Of a stretch of 64,000 nucleotides of DNA, positions 54,132 through 64,000 are shown one piece after another. The stretch's first letter is position 1. The number at the start of each line of letters is the position of its first letter. The notes under the pieces were generated by a model. The model saw only the letters and a list, made by a program, of their open reading frames with translations, did not search any database and was not told the DNA's origin. The position numbers and the translations under genes were made by a program. Source of the stretch: Heliopora coerulea (lineage: Eukaryota; Cnidaria; Anthozoa; Scleralcyonacea; Helioporidae); NCBI GenBank assembly GCA_030142905.1, contig JASJOG010000070.1:248001-312000 (forward strand), read 5' to 3'.

Positions 54132-56179
54132 CTGAAAATGAAAGAAACGTCATTCCACAGGCGTTGGAACGACAATAAAAGTGGAGAGGCGGTGAGGTTC
54201 AAATCCCTGAATGGTTGTGTCTGATAGCGTGGTTCAAAGGTAAAAACCCCAATGGCCAGTTGCCGTCATTATACAGGTGCAAAAATTTTAACCTGAATGT
54301 TGTTCAAAGTCGAATTTGTGATCTTCTAAAAGTTCGTATACTAAATGCAATTGATTGGCCGAATTTATGGCGCAGATTGAAGGTAAAAATAGGGCTAACT
54401 ACTGGCCTACAGGAACAGTCAATAGAGTGATCTGTGACCTCGCTGACCTCTCTCATCAGGAATCAAATTTTGCCAGTCATATACACAGTTCAGACTTTTC
54501 AGTGAACGTACATATGGCTTCTTAACTTAAACTGGAACACTTGTATTTCCCTAAAACATGGAGGGCCCACACATACTCAGGCCCCACCAAAAATGTTGGG
54601 GCCAAGGTTCCCTCGGTTCCTCCGCTTCCGACGCCCACGTCAGTCATTCCAAGAGCGTGGGAACTGTACCGGTTGTGGCGGTTTTGCTTGTTTTACTTTT
54701 TCACGCAGTTGTTCGTCACCTAGTTTAAAAATTGCTAATATCAGGTGGGCGTTTTCACATATGCCAACGGTTCAGAATCTGTATTTAGTAGTTGTTTTAA
54801 ATGATGCTGAAGTGATACTATACTGTTGTGAGCGTGTTGTACAACTTCCGTGGAATTTAAAACTTGACCTCATTTTGTATTGGATCATACATCAGTTATT
54901 CATTCATGGCTAAGTGCTCCTCGAAATCGATTGTACTTTTGGGAAAATCTCATCAGGGACAGTGGCAGTTTTAGGGTTTGAAAAATGAGAGGCCAGTATT
55001 AGCTTTGTTCATAGTGAAACATTACTTGAAAATGAAACAAAATGGATGGTCATATTCGTGTTTTTCATTGGGTGTTAACGTTGAAAACAAATTATTGTGA
55101 GCTTAGATTACAGCTCACGTGATGCATGGGTTGTGTGATGTTGATGGCACCGGATTTAATCTCGATTCAGAATAGCGAAATGGTTTTTCACTCACTTATT
55201 GCACCTTAATTTTGGTTATGAGAAATATCTTGTCTAATTGAAATTATATTATCCCTAATGCGTAGTAGAATGATGTTAATGGTCGTCTGTTGGCGCTATA
55301 GAATGCCCTTCGATGCAAATGGTTGTGTCTCTACTTTAGTGAATGTTGATTGAACAAAATGAATGTATCTTTGCGTTAATGAGTTTGAGATTGGCGTTAA
55401 TGATAGTATATTTTCTGGTTATTAGCAGCAAAAGGTGTATAACATACTTCCTATACGCCCATGAATTTTCGAAGGTTTAAACTTTAAAATTCCTCGTATT
55501 TCAAGGTGTTAGTTGGTCTCTCAGCTTGTACTTTTCGTTTATTCTCTGACTGGTTTGTTGGTTCAATAACTTTTTCAATGGTTTCGTATGTTAGATGATT
55601 CAAGAATTTGTTTGTTCCATTCGTTTCTGCTTTAGTTTGTTCATGCCTTGTTTCGTACATTTATTTGTACCGGTTTTGTTAGTTCTTTATCTCTTTTGTT
55701 TATTAGTTCGCAATTTTTCTTGTCCTTACTTCCGTCTAACTTTTTAAGATTTTTCCACAAACCCGATAGCAATGCCTGTCTCTTTGGGGAAGCTTAGTGG
55801 AAACATTTTGCCAGTGTGGTACAACATTCGATGGGAATTCGTGGCAGGCAAATGTTAACTGTTGCATTTATGTTTATTAATGTTATGCTGTTATACAACG
55901 ATATCTATATCGCCAGAGAAAATCAATTTTTATGATATTTTAGGCCATCAATTTGGCTTTTTTATAAGATCTTCAATCACAGTAATAATCATTATTATTG
56001 TTATTATAATAACACTAATAAAATAATAATGATGGTGACAATTTTCTTTGAAAATTGAACTTGATATGAGAGCTGCATCAAGTACTGTTCCAAAAGTAGA
56101 TTAAAAGAAAAAAAATCAAAAAAAACAATTCAACTTCATCACTCAAAGCTGTTTTCATTTAAAAAGTAAGCAAGTGTTG
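54132..56179. other. Long intron, no feature recognised
   Basis: AT-rich. Plus-strand frames at 54215-54913 have no domain and overlap no splice signals worth reporting. Confidence 0.45.
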
Positions 56180-56580
56180 TTTTTTTGGAAGCACAGATGG
56201 CAAATGCGGTTTGGGCGTTGCTCCTCACCGCTGAGGCTCCAACTTAAGCCTGATCGGCCGTGGTTACAAGTTGGATGAGTGGCCTCCTAATGGTAACCAC
56301 GAGTTGACTCACTAGCTTAGGTCTCATGTGAGTAGAGATGTAGTTGGTCTCTGCTGTGCTTCCAAGGTTTTCCTCCGGGTACTCCGGTTTTCTCCCTCAA
56401 TAAAATCAACCCCTACATCATAGCTTTGCCCCGTGGACAAGTATAGGTCGAATGGTGGCTGCCAGCTGCGCCTTTAATATGCCTTCGACTCGACCACTTG
56501 ATCTGCGTCCTTCGTAATTCAGCCCAGCGGCTGCAAGTAAGGATGATTAGCTCACCCGTTTTCATCTTTCATCATCTTTA
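56180..56580. repeat. SINE-like dispersed repeat with CCGGGTACTCCGG motif
   Basis: GC-richer island in AT-rich intron with GGTTTTCCTCCGGGTACTCC, an often-seen module of invertebrate non-autonomous repeats, and GTGGTTACAAGTTGGAT. It ends in a CATCTTTCATCATCTTTAAA-like tail. Class assignment is uncertain; only one copy is in the window. Confidence 0.45.
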
Positions 56581-56827
56581 AAATACTAAGTTTCTTTAAA
56601 CTAAGAGGTTTTTGATATATTCTCTAATTGCTACTCTAAAAATGTCAGCGCATTGGTGAAAACGAGAGAGGCGTTAATTTATCTAAAAATGACGTCTGTG
56701 CATTTTGAGAGATCTTCCTCCGGTTTGAGAACTCAGATTTAACGTTATTCGTTAGTTTTTTGATTATGAAAATTACAATGATGAGTTTGAGATTAACTTT
56801 TATGAATAAATGAAATGACGTCTCTAC

Positions 56828-56997
56828 CTTATCAACACAAACAGCATTGTCGTAACAAGGATTAGAAAGACATTCACTGCGTTCGATGTCGCAGTTCCTT
56901 CCACTGAACCCTGGTTTACAAATACATTCGTAGTCATCTTTCAGGTCTTTGCATTTGGCATCATTGTTGCAAGGGTTGGAATCGCATTCTTTTGTCT
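56828..56997 (-). CDS. Polydom-like mosaic protein: EGF domain 1 and start of EGF 2
   Basis: Acceptor TATTTTAG, donor GTAGAGA, 170 bases, phase 1 in and phase 0 out. ETKECDSNPCNNDAKC, YECICKPGFSGRNC, then SECLSNPCYDNAVCVDK, which continues as ISGYECVC in the next exon. A phase-0 intron inside an EGF is an exception to the phase-1 rule of this gene. Confidence 0.92.
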
Positions 56998-57342
56998 CTA
57001 AAATATATTTATATAAAAAAAAGCTCATTTCACCTTGTTGTTTAGTCGTAATCCTAAACATGCCACTTGCCCCAGCGCTAGGCACTGAAAAAGCAAAGTT
57101 AACGTTGTGGTCTCAGAAACACTTTTTGAGAATTTGAGCTTGACAAAAGTTCATGAGTCGTCTGCCATATCCCAGTCTCCGACTTGCATTACAATATTGC
57201 AAAACATTTACAATGTAAAAGAAAAATACTTCTTAAAGACCTAAAAAAGGCTTGCATCCAAAAATGCAGTTTAACAGGACCTTAAGAAACCCAAGGACTC
57301 AAAAACATCGTTGAGATTTGGTAACTCTCTTCTCATACGCAC

Positions 57343-57504
57343 CAACACACTGAGATTCGGTTTTCGCTCCAGGACCATACGTAGACTTTGTACCGTCGCA
57401 AGGCCGGCATGACAGTTGTCCTTCGCTTGCTTGATAAGATCCTTTATGGCAAGAGTTACAGGGTTCAACTCCGTTTGAAGAATAAGTTCCTGGCGCGCAT
57501 TTCA
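57343..57504 (-). CDS. Polydom-like mosaic protein: GCC2/GCC3 (ephrin-receptor-like Cys) module 3
   Basis: Acceptor TTTTTCAG, donor GTGCGT, phase 1-1, 162 bases. CAPGTYSSNGVEPCNSCHKG, YQASEGQLSCRPCDG, TYGPGAKTESQC. The same module precedes the EGFs in SVEP1. Confidence 0.92.
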
Positions 57505-57949
57505 CTGAAAAAGAGAAGACCGCACGAAGGCGCTTTATTTGCTATGGAAATCATATAATTATAAATAGTGATAAGAAATTTTAGGAAATACTATGTAAAT
57601 CGTTTATTGCAATCTTTAGTTCTGTTAAGATTTGACTTTATTCGGCTCAAAGTAGACACCTGTTTACTGAAGTCATGCAAAGAAAATTTACTATCTGAGA
57701 AAAAAAAAAGAAAAACATTCCTAAAAATTCCAGCAACTTCACCAGATGGCCAGCCTCTTCGAAGCGCATGGCGGGCAGCCTTGCCTGTTGTTTTTGTTCC
57801 TTGACAGTCAATTGTTGTGTTAACGTGCGCATGCATACGCCTATACTTGGTTATCAGCTGAGGTTTTTTGAATTATTCCATGGTCTGGGACCTTCATGAC
57901 TGATAGAAACGTCGCAATTTCTATGAGAGATTAAAGGAGCACTTTGATG
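57505..57949. other. Intron, no feature recognised
   Basis: Noncoding, with a poly-A-rich stretch at 57698-57715. Confidence 0.4.
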
Positions 57950-58025
57950 CTTTTAACTCTTTCTCCAAGGAGGAAGCCCTTTATTATTTTATGTCCCCCT
58001 GTCGCCAGACGATTTTATTCGTTAA
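57950..58025. repeat. Palindromic dispersed repeat, partial
   Basis: TTTTAACTCTTTCTCCAAGG then GCCAGACGATTTTATTCGTT: one arm and half of the hairpin. Confidence 0.4.
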
Positions 58026-60129
58026 TATAAGACCCTCCAGTAAAGCTCCTTTTTAGCATTTCTGTTCTTCGTGTTTTCATGTCAATATCAGAACACTCAG
58101 GGACCGATTTACATCTACGATTTCGAGGTATTGCCTTTCTATACTGCCATTTTTTAAGTCTTGCTGAATTTTTGGAAAGCATTTTGTGAAAAGTTTCGGA
58201 GTAGTTTTCGTAGTATGTTTCCAATATTTTTAGATTATACTTTCTTTTAGCTTGGAATCCTGCAACATCCCCCCAATGAGAACGTATGGAAGCCTGTCAA
58301 GCATTAGTTTTCTACGTAAGTACTACACGATCTTATTGCTGTTTCTAAGTTATGTGATAAGTTCCTTTACGAAAATTTCATACGCAATTTTGCATAGGAA
58401 AATTGCATTTCATACATGAAAATCTTTTGGTTGCATATTTGAAACGAAAATATAAGTAAAATAAATTTTCATGTTTTTGTATCTAATATATTCCATATTA
58501 TAAGTGAAATACATGTTTCGTATAAAAAAACATTTCTTTTATCCAGTTATGAACTATGTTTGACATACGTGTTTTCCGGAACACAAACTGAGTGTTTCAT
58601 ATTTGTGTACATTGATATTATTATGAACGATTAGGATTTCCAGTAAAGGTAGCAATTTCATTCACAAATTTGCTTTCAGTTTTTCTTCGGTAATTTGAAG
58701 AGTTTTAAATTTATGACAAATTTTCAATATTGTTTGAGAGATAACGGTTTTAAGAAATCTGCTCCTGCTTTCAAGGATGAGCAATGTTGCTTTCACGAAA
58801 ACCGCCACATTGTACATCAAAATTGGTCTGCCGATCAAACTATAAAATGACACTCCAGATACTGAAAATACGAGAAAGTCACGTTATTTTTCGATTACAG
58901 GAGTAAATATAAAACCTTTAACATTTCTATACCTTATAGTCATGGGCCTCAAATGTTAACCAATATATAGGGTCGTACATGACCCTACCTTAGTTGTTCT
59001 AGCTTTCAACCATGCCAGATGAGATCGACAAATCAAGCAAAATAGCACAATTTCAATTTTTTTAGATATATAACTGTTAAAAAACAAAGTAAACGAAAGA
59101 GCAGAAAAAACCTCCGTTTGTGCTCCTCTACACCTCTCATGATGACAGCAAGTCTGCGCAAGTCCGCATGCACGTGGGCTTCAAGAGTAGGGGTGCGTTC
59201 AATTTTGCTATATACCTACAGTATGGTCCAACTTCCTCTCATGTGGGATGTGTCTCTCTGTCTTCAATGAAGAAATCACCCATAACGCATACTAAATGCG
59301 TTGACCTAAAGCACCTCCAAAATAATTGGTCAGCAAAGAGTTAAAGTGACTTAATTCCTGAGTGGAGTTTCAGTTTTAAGTTCAAAGTCAAAACTTTGGA
59401 GAATTTATTTTTCAGACAGCGTCTGAAAGCCTTTATTCTGCCTTTTATGATACCTAGTTGGATCACTTCTATGAACTTAGTTTTCATAGGTAGACCTTCA
59501 AAATTTCTTTTGTAAAAGCTTGATTTTTAATTTCGAATTAAATTTCTTATAATTTTCTCTGTTTTAGACAGGGAAAAGGCATATTTAAACGCTTAAACGT
59601 TCCAGGAAACTTCGGAAATACTTTTTCTCACCTTTTCAATACTACATGTATTACATGGAACTAATATCTGCAATGGTTTCCTTGTAAGCGTATGAAACAG
59701 ATTCCCTAAATGTTTGGTCGTATTCTTAATAGATATATGGCTTTCTTAAGACCTCAATAACAAAATATTAGCAACGATAAAGGGCCAAATAGACGTGGAT
59801 AATCAAAAAAAATAATGCTCTGGAAAGTCAAATAAATTGAGCTCTTGAATTGAATTTTCTGTAATAGCTCCCATTGTATGCCAATTAATGTCACATTAAT
59901 TCTCATTTTAACGTTTAACGGAGGGTCAAAATTACTCAACTAAATCTTAAAGATAACTGGAAAATGATAACTAATTAACAGCAAAAACAAAAGAATGACT
60001 TGGGAGTAATAATTATGATTATATAGTTATTTATGTAAGATAATCTATATAAGTGTAGTTGGATTATCACGAACCCAGAAGCATTTTAAATTGAAGAGAT
60101 GTTCAAGTCAAGGTATATAAAATACTTAC
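58026..60129. other. Long intron, no feature recognised
   Basis: AT-rich, no domain-bearing ORF. Confidence 0.45.
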
Positions 60130-60291
60130 TGCCACAATCTTCGATCTTTGTTGCTGCTGGCAACACTGTAAGTGTACCAGTAGGGCATGTCTTACATGAA
60201 GTGCTTCTCTCGTCAGTACTGTATTGACCATATGGGCAAGCGTAGCAAGGAGCCAATCCCGTGCTTGAGTAGTAACCTGGTTTGCAAATTT
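60130..60291 (-). CDS. Polydom-like mosaic protein: GCC2/GCC3 module 2
   Basis: Acceptor ATTTTAAG, donor GTAAGTAT, phase 1-1, 162 bases. ICKPGYYSSTGLAPCYACPY, YSTDERSTSCKTCPTG, KIEDC. Confidence 0.92.
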
Positions 60292-60380
60292 CTTAAAATA
60301 AAATAGCATATAGTATTAATAAGAACAGGGGGATACTCTGTCACTTTGTAGGGCTCATACATGAATGCCATTATCCCATT

Positions 60381-60514
60381 TATGCATGCATGTAGGTATG
60401 TATGTATATATGTATGTATATATAAATGTATGTATATATAAATGTATGTATGTATGTATGTATATATGCATGTATGTATATACGTATGTGTGTATTCATC
60501 TACGTACATGTACA

Positions 60515-60545
<31 letters not shown>
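60381..60545. repeat. ATGT/TA microsatellite
   Basis: TATGTATG, TATATAAATG and TA runs. Confidence 0.93.
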
Positions 60546-60548
<3 letters not shown>

Positions 60549-60656
60549 CATATTAGCACCTGCCTTCGAATGCTTTATTATAGGTTGACAAATATTGGTG
60601 AAGGAAATATCGAGTACCCATATTCCTCGACTTTTAAGACCCAACCAGGACCTGCT

Positions 60657-60772
60657 GCGAAAATGCAGCTTTGGCCTTCAGGCTGAGAATCGAACCCGCG
60701 ACCCAGCGAATCTAGTGATGGCAGAGCATCGCACTAGATTCGCGGGGTCGCGGCCACGTCTCGTATTTTCGC
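60657..60772. repeat. Palindrome built from tRNA-like SINE sequence
   Basis: CCGCGACCCAGCGAATCTAG at 60696 pairs with CTAGATTCGCGGGGTCGCGG ending 60753 (22-bp arms, one mismatch); outer GCGAAAAT/ATTTTCGC also pair. The minus strand carries GGTTCGATTC, a tRNA B-box. It looks like two opposed copies of a tRNA-derived SINE head. Confidence 0.55.
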
Positions 60773-61020
60773 TAGGCATTTTTCTGGTTGAAATGACGTC
60801 AGTCATGTTTCTATCACAGCACAGAGACGCTCAAGCAATTTTCTGTTTGTTAAATATAACCGTATTACCGTATTTCTACATTTTTATATACACATCTACA
60901 TAACCAAATTACTGTATTTGATCCATAACTTGTCCCGCGGTGCTCATTAATTTCGTTACTTAAAGGAGAGGCATTGATTCGAGGAAGGCGCTTAACACAA
61001 ATAAGAATATACCTCGCATA

Positions 61021-61440
61021 TGAATAGTGTTTTTCGCGCAGTCTGATTGGTTCTTTCTCGGAATATCCTGCACAACTCACCTCCAAGCAAAACAAAATGA
61101 CGTCCAGTTTTGTTAAAGTTACCGAAAAACTTTCTTTAATAAACAAAGTCGTCGTGCCAGACAGTACCAAAAAAGCAACGAAATTTGGCAATAAAGTATT
61201 CAAAGATACGTATTTCTTTTACATTTTTAGCGATAAATGCACTCAGGATGAATTCAAAATGTTTTGTTTACAAATGATGAGTGGGCTATAAACCGACTGA
61301 ATTCGGTAAAATTGTTTTAAAAATTTAAAAAAATATATATGTGAAACCAATTATGCAAGGTATATCCTAAAACAATTATTCACCTCAGTGTCGGTGAAGA
61401 GTGTAGCTACTGTATTTACCTCCATTTCGGTGAATAATTG
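61021..61440. repeat. Dispersed repeat family D, copy 2
   Basis: Partner of 48949-49359. The plus strand has a 64-codon frame (61097-61291) with STKKATKFGNKVFKDTYFF, more open than copy 1. Confidence 0.75.
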
Positions 61441-61725
61441 TTAAATATACATAGATTTACGTTTATATATATATACAGAAAGATAGATAGATGGACAGAT
61501 GTAGACAGATAGATACATTAATTGATGTATGGTAAAGAATTCTAATGCTATTTCTATTTTGAGGAGTGAATGTAACTAATATTTATACTTTATCTACTTA
61601 CTATATTAATAATGTAATCTAGCATTTTTTAATAGTAATTATAAGTACATATTAACTTCTCAGATCGCATAATGATTATTGGCCATCTTTTTGATGTATT
61701 ATTTCCTTGAATAAATATGAAAACC

Positions 61726-61772
61726 ATTCATTTATTCATTCATTCATTCATTCATTCATTCATTCATTCATT
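61726..61772. repeat. (ATTC)n microsatellite
   Basis: About eleven ATTC units, nearly perfect. Confidence 0.95.
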
Positions 61773-62130
61773 GATTTATTCATCGATAAATTGATTGATT
61801 GATTCATTCATTCCAAGAGATTTTTGGCCTTCAGCCTAAGACTTTTACAATTTTGTTGTACTCATAAGAACATTAATCTTGTCTCCGACCCATTTTCTAC
61901 TTAAACACGGATGTGCTCAATAAATTTGACCTTGAAACTTTATTTGATTATCAAAATATGGTCATTAATTGACTTAAGCAGTCCATTTTTATTTAACAAC
62001 TTCTTAAGTCGATTAATCCTTGTTAATATTCACTCTTGTGATATTACTGTTCAAGTTATTGAAACGAAGCATACTAAAACTTTTATAAAAGAAAGGTCAA
62101 GCCTCAATAACAGCTATTTTCGAGCTCATC

Positions 62131-62210
62131 TGCACAGTTAAGCATGTTCTGAAATGAACATGCTTAACTGTGCATGATTAACATGATTAACATGATTAAC
62201 TTGATTAACT
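62131..62210. repeat. Perfect 19-bp hairpin followed by a 9-bp tandem repeat
   Basis: TGCACAGTTAAGCATGTTC, 6-base loop TGAAAT, then its exact complement to 62174; next, four GATTAACAT-like units to 62210. Confidence 0.8.
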
Positions 62211-62390
62211 TCCAAAATTTTAAAGTATTGAATGACAATAAATTGGAAGAAGATAAAATTTTGACTATAAGACATCCCCATAATTCCACAGTCGTAACTC
62301 ATCAACCTCCATACATTCTTTCGCACATCACTTAAGTTCGATCTTCGAATTCACAGGTACATTAATTATGCTTTTGCGTTTCATCCTCAC

Positions 62391-62552
62391 CTTTACATGC
62401 CGTGAAATTCTTTGCATCGTTACCAAACGTGCTCGTTCCTGGCAAGCATTTTTTACATCCAAATTGTCCTTCTACGTCTTGGAATGTTCCATCTTTACAT
62501 ATTTCGCATTTTTGTGTCATCACATTATAAAATTTTCCAATGGGACATTCAA
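62391..62552 (-). CDS. Polydom-like mosaic protein: GCC2/GCC3 module 1 (first exon in window)
   Basis: Most N-terminal exon seen of a 22-exon minus-strand gene running to 31914. Acceptor TTCCTGTAG, donor GTGAGG, phase 1-1, 162 bases like the two following modules. ECPIGKFYNVMTQKCEICKD, FQDVEGQFGCKKCLPG, GNDAKNFTAC. The acceptor and phase 1 entry show that upstream exons exist beyond base 64000; SVEP1 would have sushi/HYR and a von Willebrand A domain there. The joined exons total 4,886 bases with no internal stop. The protein is extracellular, probably matrix or secreted. Confidence 0.92.
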
Positions 62553-64000
62553 CTACAGGAAAGAAAATACACATGAAATAATGAACGAGTTGGTGTCTTT
62601 AATCAAACGTTTTGTGTAAGGCCAAGTTTCTATGACACTAGCTATAAAACAATATGGTTGAAATAAGAAGCTGACGTCTTTTTGGTCAAATCAAGTGTCT
62701 CTTCCACTCATCTTAGCACATATAGTCTTTCCATTGTGCTCAAAGACACAAAGTTTTAGTATAGCTCAATCTAATTGCCCTTTCATTCCACATTTCTTTT
62801 AGATGAATTTTTTGCATCTTGGAAAACCAGCAATTCGTCATGATGGAGTAGCAAAGCTCCACTTCTCAGTTAAATCTTGGACTCAAATCGCGCGGTTTGT
62901 AAACGGATTTTCGCAATGTTTTCTCAAACGATAGTGGATTACAATATATTTAGAGAGTCTACATATCTTCAATTATATTCTGACAGACTAATATGATAAT
63001 CACTGGCTTTTTCGTGGAGAAATTTGATCTGAGATAAGGACTAAATCAATTTCTGTTCGTAAAAAAGTTGTTCGTTGTGAAAAGACCTTCTAAAAGCTTG
63101 AAAGTGAATAGGCTTAGCCATTTACCCTGATTGAAAGACTTTGTCATGCACGTTTGCTGCAACCTTTTTCTTTACCAGATTCCATCATGCATTTAGCGAT
63201 CAATAATTTCAATCCTTATCTTTTCTTGTGTCTGAGCCTAGTAGAATGTCTTTCCCTCCAAACGAAGTATTTTGCTAAAAGTTAACAATTCCAATTGTTT
63301 ATCCAACTGCAACTTTGTTAATCACGGATATACTTGCATGTTTTCGGCATCTAAATGCTCCAGTAGTTGTTCCACACAAGCGTGACAAACTTGCATTTAA
63401 TTTTTGTTTTTTTCGGTAAAATTCACCAGCCAGCTTTGCAAGGTAAATGTATTTAGTTTAAAACGTTGTCTCGAATCGAGCTCAAAAGAGAAGAACAGGT
63501 TCAATGAGATAAACCTGAATCAGTAGCCAACTCAGTATTCCTGATTTATTGATAGATATGACTGATAAAAAAAAATCAAACGAAAGGCCTTATTATAGGT
63601 TAAATTTAGTACACAGTTTTGAAGTAGAAATCTAGTTACAGGAACAGTAATGTAAAATATCGTGGGTGAACTTGTTATCTTTGTTATAATTTTGGCCATA
63701 TGTCGCTATGATTTGAAGTAGAATTTAAAGAAGTTGATGTTGCGTAACCCTGTGGTAAACATGATGGTTGACCTAGGGTAAGCCTACATAAGAAGCAATG
63801 ACTGCATCTCGGAAAAAAAAAGTTGAAATTAAATGTACAGAAATACTAACAGCCGAAATCTATGATACTTTACACATCTTCAATCTGCTCTTTTGATGAC
63901 CGCTGCTATTGCCCTCGAGACGCAGGCTCGGACTAGCCATTGTGTCATCGTACCGTAGAACAATAGTCAGCCATTGTTTTGTAGCGCCATGATATGGCAC
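62553..64000. other. Upstream intron, no further exon seen
   Basis: I looked for Cys-rich modules with splice sites on the minus strand and found none. The next upstream exon of the mosaic gene should be beyond the window. Confidence 0.45.

Noticed and set aside
54541..54913. Overlapping plus-strand frames, GC-richer patch
   Set aside because: No domain and no splice context; not enough to call a gene.
60213..60644. 143-codon frame on the minus strand
   Set aside because: Mostly microsatellite translation; it overlaps the real GCC2 exon in another frame.

Overview
This is nuclear DNA of an animal. It is AT-rich, its genes are split by long introns with GT/AG borders, and it is crowded with eukaryotic transposons: a Polinton, APE-type LINEs, Penelope-like elements, piggyBac, hAT and Crypton-like remnants. 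The mix, with a polydom-like mosaic protein and hammerhead-bearing Penelope elements, fits an anthozoan cnidarian (coral or sea anemone). That host call is an inference. Operons and ribosome binding sites do not apply.

Layout. (1) 1-1864: the end of a decayed Polinton/Maverick, with a protein-primed DNA polymerase fragment, a broken downstream frame and a 205-bp palindrome. (2) 3582-19901, minus strand: the first four coding exons of SNRNP70 (U1 snRNP 70K), reconstructed from splice sites and phase. The rest of its RRM lies off the low-coordinate edge. Its introns hold an MITE with TIRs and a target duplication (4261-4746), a decayed zinc-finger LINE (6171-9669), a second LINE fragment, a piggyBac-type MITE (15588-16014) and a piggyBac transposase relic. 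(3) 18810-20190 is repeated in direct orientation at 25212-26470; the second copy has a frameshifted SNRNP70 first exon. Between the copies lie a Crypton-like recombinase relic, a Cys-rich orphan ORF and one plausible orphan exon. (4) 27478-31525: a cluster of hammerhead-ribozyme units, foldbacks, TA microsatellites and two different Penelope-like elements. Both are in head-to-head inverted form; one has 690-bp arms with no length difference. (5) 31914-62552, minus strand: 22 exons of a secreted mosaic gene whose 5' end lies beyond the window. They encode 3 GCC2/GCC3 modules, 6 EGF, a pentraxin/LamG domain, PAN, a discoidin (F5/8C) domain, EGF, sushi, 3 calcium-binding EGF, 6 sushi and 2 CUB domains, then a stop. 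All exon lengths and phases agree, giving about 1,627 codons in frame. The GCC2-EGF6-pentraxin core matches SVEP1/polydom; the tail differs.

The introns of this gene are unusually rich in foldback elements and two-copy repeat families. A short palindromic family of about 65-125 bp recurs at least eleven times across the window. No single new system is proven. The strongest unusual signals are the ribozyme/Penelope cluster, the palindromic repeat family and the domain order of the mosaic gene.
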